Source: Amycolatopsis sp. CA-126428 (GTDB taxonomy: Bacteria; Actinomycetota; Actinomycetes; Mycobacteriales; Pseudonocardiaceae). Taken from it: 64,000 bases of DNA. The DNA is taken from positions 40,514-104,513 of the forward strand of contig NZ_PPHF01000108.1 of assembly GCF_002904335.1 (NCBI RefSeq), in the 5' to 3' direction. Each line of letters starts with the position of its first letter. Position 1 is the first letter of the stretch. The position numbers and the translations under genes are program-made. This document shows positions 8,162 through 16,637 of the stretch, piece after piece. Below the pieces are notes generated by a model. The model saw nothing but the letters and a program-made list of their open reading frames with translations. It had not been told where the DNA came from and made no database searches.

Positions 8162-9523
8162 GTGTACACAGTCACCAATCCGGCGACGGGTGAGCTGGTC
8201 GAAGAAATCCCGAACGCGGCCGACGAGCAGGTCCGCGTGGCGATCGATCGGGTGCACCGCGGGTACGCGGCCTGGCGGGCCCGGCCGGTCGCCGAACGCG
8301 CCGCGATCGTGCTGCGCGCGGCGGAGCTGTTCGCCGAGCGCGCCGACGAGCTCGCCGCGATCATGACCCTGGAGATGGGGAAGCGGATCAACGAAGGCCG
8401 CGGCGAAGTGGGCGTCGTCGCCGACATCTTCCGCTACTACGGCGAGCGCGGCCCGGACCTGCTGGCGGACGAGCCCCTGGCCATCCGCGGCGGCGAGGCG
8501 GTGCTGACGAAGGAGCCGATCGGCGCGCTGCTGGGCGTGATGCCGTGGAACTTCCCGTGTTACCAGGTCGCCCGGTTCGTGGCGCCGAACCTGGTGCTGG
8601 GCAACACGATCCTGCTCAAGCACGCGTCGATCTGCCCACGGTCGGCGGTGGCGATCGAGGCGGTGCTGCGGGACGCCGGGGTGCCGGCGGACGCGTACGT
8701 GAACGTGTTCGCGTCGAGCCGCCAGGTCCCGTGGATGCTCGCGGACCCGCGGCTCGCCGGGGTGTCGCTGACCGGCAGCGAGCAGGCGGGCATCTCGGTG
8801 GCGGCCGAAGCCGGGCGCAACCTCAAGAAGTGCGTCCTGGAACTGGGCGGCTCGGACCCGCTGATCGTGCTGGACACCGACGACCTGGACGAGACGGTCA
8901 AGATCACGGCGACGGCCCGGATGCGCAACTGCGGCCAGTCGTGCAACGCGCCGAAGCGCATCATCGTGCTGGGCGAGCTGTACGAGGAGTTCGCGGACCG
9001 GTTCGCCCAGCGCGTGACGGAGTACTACGTCCCGGGCGACCCGGCGGACCCGTCGACCACGCTGCCCCCGCTGGCCTCGACGGCGGCGGCGGAGGAGGTG
9101 GCGGCCCAGATAGCGACGGCGATCCGCGAAGGAGCAACGCTGCGCGCGGGCGGCCACCGCATCCCGGGCCCGGGCGCGTACGTGGAGGCGACGGTCCTGA
9201 CGGAGGTGACGCCCCGGATGGCGGCGTACCACGAGGAGATCTTCGGCCCGGTGGCGCTGCTGTTCCGGACGGAGACGGAGGAAGAGGCGGTGACCCTGGC
9301 CAACGACACCCCGTTCGGCTTGGGGGCGAGCGTGTTCGCCACCGACCGAGCCCGCGCGGCCCGCGTGGGGCGGAAGATCGAGGCGGGAATGGTGTACGTC
9401 AACAAGTCGGGAGGGTCGGAGGCGGATCTGCCGTTCGGCGGGATCAAGCGGTCGGGAATGGGGCGGGAACTGGGGCCGCTGGGGATCGAGGAGTTCATGA
9501 ACAAGAAGGCGATCCGCCTCTGA
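8162..9523 (+). CDS. NAD(P)-dependent aldehyde dehydrogenase, succinate-semialdehyde type
   Basis: 453-residue soluble enzyme oxidising an aldehyde to the acid. The motif order is that of the ALDH superfamily: MPWNFP substrate/NAD region, GSEQAG, LELGGSDP with the general-base Glu, the catalytic Cys in RNCGQSCNAPKR, and EEIFGPV. The sequence most resembles the succinate-semialdehyde dehydrogenase (GabD-like) branch. The GTG start at 8162 has AAGGAGG 7 nt upstream; an upstream in-frame ATG at 8039 would overlap the divergent gene and was rejected. Family is firm, substrate is a guess. Likely controlled through the GTATAC palindrome upstream. Confidence 0.92.
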   Translation: MYTVTNPATGELVEEIPNAADEQVRVAIDRVHRGYAAWRARPVAERAAIVLRAAELFAERADELAAIMTLEMGKRINEGRGEVGVVADIFRYYGERGPDLLADEPLAIRGGEAVLTKEPIGALLGVMPWNFPCYQVARFVAPNLVLGNTILLKHASICPRSAVAIEAVLRDAGVPADAYVNVFASSRQVPWMLADPRLAGVSLTGSEQAGISVAAEAGRNLKKCVLELGGSDPLIVLDTDDLDETVKITATARMRNCGQSCNAPKRIIVLGELYEEFADRFAQRVTEYYVPGDPADPSTTLPPLASTAAAEEVAAQIATAIREGATLRAGGHRIPGPGAYVEATVLTEVTPRMAAYHEEIFGPVALLFRTETEEEAVTLANDTPFGLGASVFATDRARAARVGRKIEAGMVYVNKSGGSEADLPFGGIKRSGMGRELGPLGIEEFMNKKAIRL

Positions 9524-9606
9524 GCTGCGGTTTTATCGCGTTCAGCCCCGCCAGGCCGTCGTCAGGTCGTCTGCCGCGGCCGGCGGGGCGAACACGCGTT
9601 GGTGCC

Positions 9607-10572
9607 CTACTTCTTGATCGACTGCATGCAGTAGGTGGTCACCGCGAGGGAGCCCCGCATGCTCCACGAAGCCGCCTGGTCCGAGCCGGGGAAGTCCTTG
9701 CAGATCTCCTCGATCGTCTTCGACAGGCCGTCCATCTTGGTCAGGCCGTCCACCTGGCCGAGGACCTTCGCCGCGCCCTTCTGGCAGGGGGCGAGGTGGA
9801 GCTCGTCGTTGGCGCCGGTCGCCATGCACTCGCCGATGGCGGGCTTCCGGTTGTCCGGGTTCTTCAAGTCCTCCAGGCACAGGACCTTCGACGACAGGCT
9901 GCCCTGCCGCTTCCACTCCATCGAGGCGGCCGCGGACGGGACCTTCACGCAGGCCGCGGTCGTCAGGCCGCCCAGGGCGCCGCCGTCCTCTACGCCGGCG
10001 ACCTTGTAGGCCGCGTCCGGTCCACAAGGGACCCTTTCGGCGTGGGCGGCGTCGGAGAGGTCTCCCTTGATGCAGTCGCCCACCAGCGACATGCCCTTGC
10101 CCGGGTTCTTCACGTCCTCCAGACAGAGCAGCGTGCCCTTCGAGGCCTCGACGCCCTCCCAATACGCCACGGTCGCGGTCGGGAACCGGTCACAGCCGCC
10201 GCCGATGGTCAGGGCCAGCCGCGTCTGGTCCGGGACCTTGCCGACGATCTTGTAGTTCGCCTCCGGGCCGCAGGCCACCGAGGTCACGCTGTCGGCGTTG
10301 TCCGCGTTGCCCTTGAGGCAGTCGCCGACGTTGCTGCTCTTGGGCGTGGACGAGGTCAGCCCGATCACGACCACGATCGCGAGGAACACGAGGGGAATAC
10401 CGAGCCGCAGCGCGAGTTTGAGGCCACCGCCCTTCTTGGGCGGCAAGCCGAGCGGCGGAGGCGCCGGGTACGGCGCGGGCGGGTACTGCGGCAGGGCCGC
10501 CCCCGGGGTCGGGGGCCGGAACGGATTCGCCTCCGGCGCGGGCTGCTGCGGTCTGTCTTCGGGCGTCGTCAT
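9607..10572 (-). CDS. membrane-anchored protein with three Cys-containing repeats (LppU-like)
   Basis: 321 residues. A Pro-rich cytoplasmic N-terminus (1-50) and one transmembrane helix (about 53-73) precede an extracellular part made of three homologous units starting VGDCLKG (82), VGDCIKG and IGECMAT, each with a second Cys about 20 residues later (VACGP, VPCGP, LAPCQK) and a YKIVGKV-like strand. Each unit probably holds one disulfide. This pattern is that of LppU/SCO3897-like proteins of actinobacteria, whose function is unknown. It is a single gene, with a short gap before the SARP gene's stop. Confidence 0.75.
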   Translation of the reverse strand: MTTPEDRPQQPAPEANPFRPPTPGAALPQYPPAPYPAPPPLGLPPKKGGGLKLALRLGIPLVFLAIVVVIGLTSSTPKSSNVGDCLKGNADNADSVTSVACGPEANYKIVGKVPDQTRLALTIGGGCDRFPTATVAYWEGVEASKGTLLCLEDVKNPGKGMSLVGDCIKGDLSDAAHAERVPCGPDAAYKVAGVEDGGALGGLTTAACVKVPSAAASMEWKRQGSLSSKVLCLEDLKNPDNRKPAIGECMATGANDELHLAPCQKGAAKVLGQVDGLTKMDGLSKTIEEICKDFPGSDQAASWSMRGSLAVTTYCMQSIKK

Positions 10573-10613
10573 GAAAGGTCCCCCCAGGTCTGAACATGAT
10601 TGCCGGCCGAATC

Positions 10614-13448
10614 CTAACCTGAGGTCAGGCCGCCGCCGGAACGTCCGGCGCGGGACGGCTCGACTCTCCCGCCGAGCAGGCCGCGGATCTCCTCGGCCTC
10701 CGGCGCCCTCAACTCCGTGTACGCGGCCAACGCCGCTTCCAAGTGCGATACCGCCTCGGCGTGGTTCCCGGCAGCCCGGTGGGCCACCCCCAACCCGTGC
10801 TGGGCCAAGGCACGCTCACGAAGGTGACCACTCCGGCGAGCCAGCGCCAACGCCTTTTCGTACAACGAAATCGCCTCCGCACCCGACTTCGTCGCCGCCA
10901 GGTCGTTCAGGGCCGTGACCTCCAGGTTCGTGTTCCCGCCCGCCCGCGCGAACTCCAATGCGCGGCGGAAGTGGTCGTCGGCTTCGCCGGGGCGGCCCAA
11001 GCCCGCGTACGCGCTGCCCAGCGCCGCCAGGACCGGGCCGCCCAACCCCGCTGAGCCGAGATCTTCGGCGATGCGGCCGCTTTGCCGCAGGTACTGCACC
11101 GCCTTCGGGTGGTCGCCGCACCAGCGGTGGTGTTCGCCGATGTTGCACAGCGCTATTCCCTCCAGCAGCGCGTGGCCCGTCCGCCGCGCCGCCGCGAGGG
11201 CCAGGTCGAGCTGCTCGCGGGCCGCCGGGCGGTGGCCGCGGACGTCTTCGATCGTGGCGATGCCGTTGCGGGTCATGCTTTCCAGCAGATCGTTCCGCTG
11301 CCGCAACGCCAGGGAAAGGGCTTGCGCGAGGTGCTCGGCGGCCGTGTCGAAGCGGCCGAGGAAGATCAAGGTCATGCCGACGGCCTGGTCGGCGAATCCC
11401 CGTTCGCGCGTGCCGGGGCGCGTCAGCGCCAGCGCGGTCGTGTGCAGGGCGAGTGCTTCGTAGTGGTGCGCCCCGATGTGCAGGTACCGCCAGAGCGTCG
11501 CCGACAAGCGGACCACGTGCCCCGCCAACGCCTCCGGGGCGCTCGTGGCCAACGCCAGCATCGTCGCCCGCTCGGCGTCCAGCCACGCGCGCGCGGCCTC
11601 GTCGGACGCGAAGGAAGGGCGCGGCCCGGCCACCGGTGGCCGCAGGTACGGCTCGTGGGGCGAGAACCGGTCCATGGCCGCCGACGCCGCGCTCAGGTAG
11701 TGGTCGAACAGCCGGGTCGACGCCGCCAGCCGGGTGGCGGCGTCGTCGGTCGTCGCCACGAGCTCGGCGGCGTAGAGCTTGACGAGGTCGTGCATCCGGA
11801 AGCGGCCCGGTTGGTGCTCCTCCAGGAGGTGGGCCGCGCACAGCACGCGCACGGCCCGGGCGTCCCCGAGCAGCGCGGCCGCGGCCGCGCGGCCGACGTC
11901 CTCGGTGGGGACCAGGCCGAGGAGGCGGAACGCGGAGGCGGCCGCCGGGGAGAGGGAGCGGTACGAGGCGTCGAACACCGCCCGCAGGCTCGCGGCCAGC
12001 TCCCCGGTGTCCAGGGCGTCCAGCCGGCTTTCACGCAGTTCGGCGGCCAGCTCGGCGAGTCGTCGCCGCGGCTCGGCCGCGACGCGGGCGGCGACGATCG
12101 CCAGCGCCAAAGCCAGTCCGCCGCACTGGTCCAGGATCTCCTGCGCCGCTTCGGGTTCGCCGGTGAGCCGGGCCGCGCCCAGCTTGTGCGCGAGCAGCTC
12201 CCGCGCCTGGTCTTCGTCGAGGGTGCGCAGCGGCAGCGCGCTCGCGCCGTGCGTGGTGAGCAGGCCGCCGAGCTCGTGCCGGCTGGTGACGAGCACCGAA
12301 CAGGACGGTCCGCCGGGCAGCAACGGGGTCACGTGCCGGGTGTCGCGGGCGTTGTCGAGCACCACGAGCAGCCGGCGGCGGGCGGTGAGGCTGCGGTACA
12401 GCGCCGCCTGCCCGTCCGGCTCCGGCGGGATCGACGCCGGTGCGACGCCCAGCGCGCCGAGGAAGCCGCGGACCGCGTGCTCCGCGGGCACCGGTTCGTG
12501 CGCCGGGTCGAAGCCGCGGAGGTCGACGTACAGCTGGCCGTCGGGGAACCGGCTCGCGTGGTCGGTCGCCCACCGCACGGCCAGCCACGTCTTCCCGAGA
12601 CCGCCCGCGCCGGAGATCACCGCGACGGCGCCGTCGCGGGTCAGCATCCGGTCGAGGGCCGCCAGCTCGGCGGTGCGGCCGGAGAACGAGGGCGCCGCGG
12701 CCGGGAGCTGCCGCGGCTCCGGGCCGGTGCCGCCGCCGGTCAGGATGCGTTCGTGCAGGCCGCGCAGCCGCGGGCCCGGGTCGGCGCCGAGCTCGTCCGC
12801 CAGGCGGGCCCGGACCCGTTCGTACTCCCGCAGCGCGTCGGCCGGACGGCCGTCGAGGAACAGCGCCTCGATCCGCTGGGCGGCCGCCCGCTCGCCGCCG
12901 GCGTCGGCACCGACGGGCCGGTCGAGCACGGCGGCGTGGGCGCCGGTGCGCAGCCGCAGGTCGTCGCGGTCGAGCACGGCTGCCTCGCGCTTGCGCTCCA
13001 GTTCGCTGCGGACCCCGTCCACCCACGGCGAGTCCAGGTCGCTGAGCGGCGTCCCGCGCCACAGCGCCAAGGCTTCGTCGTACAGCGCGAGTGCGGCGTG
13101 GTCGTCCGCCGTCGCCCTCGCCCGCCGGAGGAGGCTTTCGAACCGGTGGACGTCCACCACCAGCGGATCGGCGACGAGGAGGTAGCCGTCACGCTCGCGC
13201 TCGATCGTCACGCCGTCCAGCGCGCTCAGCAGCGCACGCAGCCGGGAGACGTACGCGTACAGCGAGTTCTTCGGCTGCCGCGGCGGCCGTTCGCCCCACA
13301 CCCGGTCGATGAGCCGGTCGACCGGGACGGCCCGGCCGACGTCGAGGAGCAGGGCCGCCAGCACGTCACGCTGCCGCGCGTGCCCGATGTCGAGCCGGGT
13401 GCCGCCGGCCACGACCTCGACGGCGCCCAGCACCCGCAGTTCCACCAC
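10614..13448 (-). CDS. SARP/AfsR-type transcriptional regulator (BTAD, NB-ARC, TPR)
   Basis: 944-residue cytosolic regulator. Residues 1-92 form an OmpR-like winged helix (VVELRVLGAVEV...), 95-240 the bacterial transcriptional activation domain, about 255-540 an NB-ARC ATPase with GAGGLGKT at 280-287 (P-loop), and about 690-930 tetratricopeptide repeats. This is the large AfsR layout; such proteins activate secondary-metabolite operons. The GTG at 13448 was preferred to one at 13544 because GGGAGGGA precedes it and homologues start at the VELRVLG strand. No biosynthetic cluster is visible beside it, so its targets lie elsewhere. It is divergent from a 47-residue gene. Confidence 0.92.
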   Translation of the reverse strand: MVELRVLGAVEVVAGGTRLDIGHARQRDVLAALLLDVGRAVPVDRLIDRVWGERPPRQPKNSLYAYVSRLRALLSALDGVTIERERDGYLLVADPLVVDVHRFESLLRRARATADDHAALALYDEALALWRGTPLSDLDSPWVDGVRSELERKREAAVLDRDDLRLRTGAHAAVLDRPVGADAGGERAAAQRIEALFLDGRPADALREYERVRARLADELGADPGPRLRGLHERILTGGGTGPEPRQLPAAAPSFSGRTAELAALDRMLTRDGAVAVISGAGGLGKTWLAVRWATDHASRFPDGQLYVDLRGFDPAHEPVPAEHAVRGFLGALGVAPASIPPEPDGQAALYRSLTARRRLLVVLDNARDTRHVTPLLPGGPSCSVLVTSRHELGGLLTTHGASALPLRTLDEDQARELLAHKLGAARLTGEPEAAQEILDQCGGLALALAIVAARVAAEPRRRLAELAAELRESRLDALDTGELAASLRAVFDASYRSLSPAAASAFRLLGLVPTEDVGRAAAAALLGDARAVRVLCAAHLLEEHQPGRFRMHDLVKLYAAELVATTDDAATRLAASTRLFDHYLSAASAAMDRFSPHEPYLRPPVAGPRPSFASDEAARAWLDAERATMLALATSAPEALAGHVVRLSATLWRYLHIGAHHYEALALHTTALALTRPGTRERGFADQAVGMTLIFLGRFDTAAEHLAQALSLALRQRNDLLESMTRNGIATIEDVRGHRPAAREQLDLALAAARRTGHALLEGIALCNIGEHHRWCGDHPKAVQYLRQSGRIAEDLGSAGLGGPVLAALGSAYAGLGRPGEADDHFRRALEFARAGGNTNLEVTALNDLAATKSGAEAISLYEKALALARRSGHLRERALAQHGLGVAHRAAGNHAEAVSHLEAALAAYTELRAPEAEEIRGLLGGRVEPSRAGRSGGGLTSG

Positions 13449-13564
13449 GCCCGATCCCTCCCGGCTCAGGCGTAGCGGATCGGCGTCCGCCGGGCAAGGT
13501 CCGTTCAAGATTTTCCCAATGGCTCCGGCGCACCGTGGCGGCACGGACGACCAGGGGAGCCGAG

Positions 13565-13708
13565 ATGATCACCGACGCCTACCTCCGCGCGCGCATCGCC
13601 GAGGTCCAGCAGGAGTTCGCCGCCGCGCGGTGGTGGCGGCGCCGGATGACGCGCCTGCTGGCCCGCGCGCGGAAGGCTCGCAAGCCGGCCGAGTTGTCAA
13701 AAGTCTGA
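13565..13708 (+). CDS. small basic protein, 47 residues
   Basis: Short reading frame divergent from the SARP gene. ATG at 13565 follows AGGGGAG with normal spacing; the product is a predicted helix (MITDAYLRARIAEVQQEF) continuing into a strongly basic Trp/Arg-rich stretch (WWRRRMTRLLARARKARK). The composition suggests membrane or nucleic-acid contact. No family recognised. Support comes from the ribosome site, helix-like composition and its place beside a regulator; a spurious frame is still possible. Confidence 0.5.
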   Translation: MITDAYLRARIAEVQQEFAAARWWRRRMTRLLARARKARKPAELSKV

Positions 13709-13869
13709 TAATCCCGCTGGATGACCTTCGCCCGGCGGAGTGGTGTCGTTCAACGGTGCCGCCCTGACCTGGAGTTTACCGTCCGTTAGCCTGTTCGGTC
13801 GATTGCGGTGGAGTCGATCACGGTGTCGAATAATCGCCTACAAGGATTAATCGCCGTGAGGAGCTGGCT

Positions 13870-14241
13870 GTGCACTGGGGGACCGCGCTCGAAGACGGAG
13901 GGGCGGCGGGACTCGTCCGTCCGTACTTCCGCACCCACGGCCGGACCCGGCCGACGCGTGACCTGCCCGTCGAGACACTCGTCTCGACCACCGCGCGCGG
14001 GCGGGCCATGACGCGCGGGAGCACTGCGGAAGAGTCGGAAATTTGCGTGCTGTGCCGCACTTCGCAGTCGGTGGCCGAGGTCGCCGCGCGGCGGCGGCTG
14101 CCGCTCGGGGTGGCGCGGGTGCTGCTCTCCGACCTCGCCGACCGCGGTCTCGTCGCCGTGCACACCGCGAAGCGCGGCAACGGCAACCGGCCGAGCATGG
14201 ACCTGATGAAGCGCATCCTTTACGGCCTCAGCCGGCTGTGA
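13870..14241 (+). CDS. DUF742 protein (CvnC-like), orphan
   Basis: 123 residues with the DUF742 signature: RPYFRTHGRTRP at 17-28, ETLVST at 35-40, then a winged-helix-like part (SVAEVAARRRLPLGVARVLLSDLADRGLV). In Streptomyces DUF742 proteins are the third member of conservons, with a sensor kinase, a roadblock protein and a GTPase; none of these flanks it here. GTG start at 13870 is preceded by GTGAGGAG. The 160-bp gap 13709-13869 is AT-richer and probably contains its promoter. It ends 14 bp inside the convergent hydrolase gene. Confidence 0.85.
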   Translation: MHWGTALEDGGAAGLVRPYFRTHGRTRPTRDLPVETLVSTTARGRAMTRGSTAEESEICVLCRTSQSVAEVAARRRLPLGVARVLLSDLADRGLVAVHTAKRGNGNRPSMDLMKRILYGLSRL

Positions 14242-15058
14242 ACCCCCGGACCAGCCGCGCGAACTCCGCCGGCTGGTCGAGCGGCAGCAGCGTGTAGCTG
14301 TCGGCCACCTCGACGAGCTTCCCCTGGCGCAGCAGCTCGGCCAGTCGCCGGCCGTGCTCGAGGGGCATCACGCGGTCCTCGGTGGCCCAGACGACCAGCG
14401 CCGGCCGGTCGAAGCCCGGCAGCCGCCCGGCCGCCTCCACCAGGATGCCCGGTGCGGCGGCGGCCGCCCGCAGGACGCGGACGGTGTCCCGGCGGACGCC
14501 GGCCTGGGTCAGCAGCGGCCGGATCCAGCGGGCCGTGACGGCGTCGCCGCGTTTCGTCAGCCGGCCGAAGGCGATCGGGAGCCGGCGCACCGCGCGCAGC
14601 CGCATCTGCTGCATGAACGCGCCGAACAGGCGTGGCGAGAGCTTCCCGGTCAGGAACAGCGTTTTGCCGGTGAGGCCGGGCGGGAAGTTGTCGAACGCGT
14701 CGCAGGACGCGAGCACGACGCGGCCGACCCGCGCGGCGTCGTCCGCCATGAGCAGCTGCACCAGCGCGCCGCCGGTGTCGACGCCGACCAAGGTGACGTC
14801 CCGCAGGTCGAGCCGCTCCAGGAACTCCGTGAGCAGCCGTGCGAGGCCGGGCAGCGACAGGTCGGCGCCGTCGCGCATCGGAAGCCGGTGGGCGCCCAGC
14901 GGCAGTGTCGGGACGACGCACCGGAGGCCGTCGAGGGCCGTGACCGGGCCGTCCCACAGCGAGCCGTCCATCAGCAGGCCGTGGACGAAGACGACGGCCG
15001 GGCCCGCGCCGCCCGTGTCGGTGTACTCGATCGTGCCCGCGGACAGCTCGACCTGCAT
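14228..15058 (-). CDS. alpha/beta hydrolase with Asp-type nucleophile elbow
   Basis: 276-residue soluble alpha/beta hydrolase. FVHGLLMDGSLW is the oxyanion-hole region; the nucleophile elbow reads GVDTGG, with Asp in place of Ser, as in haloalkane dehalogenases and epoxide hydrolases. The acid is probably the Asp in WATEDRVM. Where a GHF-type catalytic His is expected near the C-terminus, the sequence is DSYTLLPLDQP, with no His. The enzyme may therefore be inactive or use a different residue. The neighbouring TetR gene lies 63 bp upstream on the same strand and may control it. Confidence 0.85.
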   Translation of the reverse strand: MQVELSAGTIEYTDTGGAGPAVVFVHGLLMDGSLWDGPVTALDGLRCVVPTLPLGAHRLPMRDGADLSLPGLARLLTEFLERLDLRDVTLVGVDTGGALVQLLMADDAARVGRVVLASCDAFDNFPPGLTGKTLFLTGKLSPRLFGAFMQQMRLRAVRRLPIAFGRLTKRGDAVTARWIRPLLTQAGVRRDTVRVLRAAAAAPGILVEAAGRLPGFDRPALVVWATEDRVMPLEHGRRLAELLRQGKLVEVADSYTLLPLDQPAEFARLVRGFTAG

Positions 15059-15121
15059 GTCAGCCTCCCAGTGACGTCCCCTGGGCAGAAGTGAACCACG
15101 TGGTTCGCAAACTGTCGAGGA

Positions 15122-15745
15122 TCAGGGCGCGGTTTCCTCCCGTTCGACCGCCCGCAGCAGCGCCGCGACGCCGGCCGCCGCGCCTTCGCCGTCCGGGCTG
15201 GTCAGCAGGTCCACGAGGAAACCCCGCAGCGTCGCGAGGATCATCTCGGCGACCTCGAGCTTGCGCCGCTCCGGCCAGTGCGGCGGGCAGAACGAGACCA
15301 GCGTCGGCAGGTACTGCTGGGACGCGCCCCGGCCGAGTGCGGCGTACCGGCCCGGGTCGTACATCGCCAGGCCCATCGCCTGGTCGAGGACCCGCCGCAG
15401 CTGCGTTTCCTCGTCGCGGAGGCTGATCCAGGCGGCCCGGACCCGGCCGGCGAGCGTCGGCGACTCCGCGGTGACGGCCGTCAGCGCGTTGCCGATCCGT
15501 CGTTCGCGCAGCGCGAAGATCACCTGCCGCAGCAGATCTTCGGTGCCTTCGAAGTGGTAGAGCAGCACCTTGTGCGTCGTCCCCGCCGCTCGGGCGGCCC
15601 GCCGCAGCGAGAAGTCGACGAGCCCGTTCTCGGCGACGTCGTCGGTGATCTTGGCCAGCAGGTCCCGGCGCCGGGCCTCCCCGCGGGGCGACCCGGCCGA
15701 GCGCCGGTAGCCGGGCCGGGCCGGGTCGTCGGTAGCGTTGTCCAC
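15122..15745 (-). CDS. TetR-family transcriptional regulator
   Basis: 207-residue repressor. Residues about 25-75 form the TetR HTH (LVDFSLRRAARAAGTTHKVLLYHF, ending in the typical YHF turn), followed by an all-helical ligand domain. The GTG at 15745 was chosen over an earlier start at 15802, which would overlap the divergent SDR gene by tens of bases. Only 31 bp separate the two divergent starts, so one repressor dimer could block both promoters. It is followed by the alpha/beta hydrolase gene. Ligand unknown. Confidence 0.85.
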   Translation of the reverse strand: MDNATDDPARPGYRRSAGSPRGEARRRDLLAKITDDVAENGLVDFSLRRAARAAGTTHKVLLYHFEGTEDLLRQVIFALRERRIGNALTAVTAESPTLAGRVRAAWISLRDEETQLRRVLDQAMGLAMYDPGRYAALGRGASQQYLPTLVSFCPPHWPERRKLEVAEMILATLRGFLVDLLTSPDGEGAAAGVAALLRAVEREETAP

Positions 15746-15776
15746 GAAGGACAGCTTGACACGGGAAGGGGCCGCG

Positions 15777-16637
15777 GTGCGGGTCTTGGTGACCGGGGGC
15801 AACGCGGGGATCGGCTACTTCGCCGCCGAGCAGCTGGCTTCAGCCGGCGCGGAGGTGGTCATCGGCAGCCGCGACCCGGCCAAGGCGCAGGCCGCGGCCG
15901 AGTCGATCCGATCGCGGGTCGCCGGGGCGAAGGTGGCGCACGTCCGGCTGGACCTGGCCGACCTGGGCTCGCTCGAACCGGACGTCGGGGTGCTGGACGC
16001 CGTCCTGTGCAACGCCGGAGTGGCCCTCGACGCCCCGCCACGCCGGGAAACCGCGGCCGGGCACGAGCTGATGTTCGGCACCAACCACCTCGGCCACTTC
16101 GCCCTGGTCGCCCGGCTGTTGCCGGTGCTGGCGCCGGCCGCCCGGATCGTCACCACGGGCAGCTTCGCGGCGAAGTCGGCTCACCTCGACTTCGCCGACC
16201 TCCACAGCGAGCGTGACTACCAGCCGAAGCGCGCGTACGAGCGGTCCAAGCTGGCCCAGATGCTGTTCGCGCTCGAGCTCGACCGGCGGCTGCGGGCGGC
16301 GGGCGATTCGCGGCTCAGCGTGCTCGCCCACCCCGGCGGCACGCTCGACTCGCTGACGCCGTCCCGGCCGCCGGTGCACACCCGCACGACCGGCGCGTGG
16401 CTGCGCGGGCTGCCCGCCCGGCTGGTGCTGCACGGCAAGGACGCCGGGGCGCGGCCCGCGGTCCGCGCGGTGCTCGGCCCGGACGTCGAGGGCGGCCAGC
16501 TGTGGGGCCCGCGCGTGTTCGGCCTGCGCGGCCGGCCGCGGCCCGAACGGCGGTGGGCCAACCTGACCGACGACGCGGCCGCCGCCCGGGTGTGGACGGA
16601 AAGCGTGGCGCTGACCGGGCTGGAGCCGCTGGGTTAG
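15777..16637 (+). CDS. short-chain dehydrogenase/reductase (retinol-dehydrogenase-like)
   Basis: 286-residue NAD(P)-dependent oxidoreductase. TGGNAGIG at 6-13 is the Rossmann glycine motif, CNAG the NAG motif near residue 77, and YERSK the catalytic YxxxK, preceded by TGSFAAKS. The layout matches retinol dehydrogenase-like SDRs. The GTG at 15777 follows GGAAGGGG. It overlaps the convergent ESX effector gene by 4 bp at the 3' end. The divergent TetR regulator 31 bp away is its probable repressor. Substrate unknown. Confidence 0.85.
   Translation: MRVLVTGGNAGIGYFAAEQLASAGAEVVIGSRDPAKAQAAAESIRSRVAGAKVAHVRLDLADLGSLEPDVGVLDAVLCNAGVALDAPPRRETAAGHELMFGTNHLGHFALVARLLPVLAPAARIVTTGSFAAKSAHLDFADLHSERDYQPKRAYERSKLAQMLFALELDRRLRAAGDSRLSVLAHPGGTLDSLTPSRPPVHTRTTGAWLRGLPARLVLHGKDAGARPAVRAVLGPDVEGGQLWGPRVFGLRGRPRPERRWANLTDDAAAARVWTESVALTGLEPLG

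Noticed and set aside
11082..13475. 797-codon plus-strand frame opposite the SARP regulator
   Set aside because: No domain recognised and composition is the complement pattern of the real gene.
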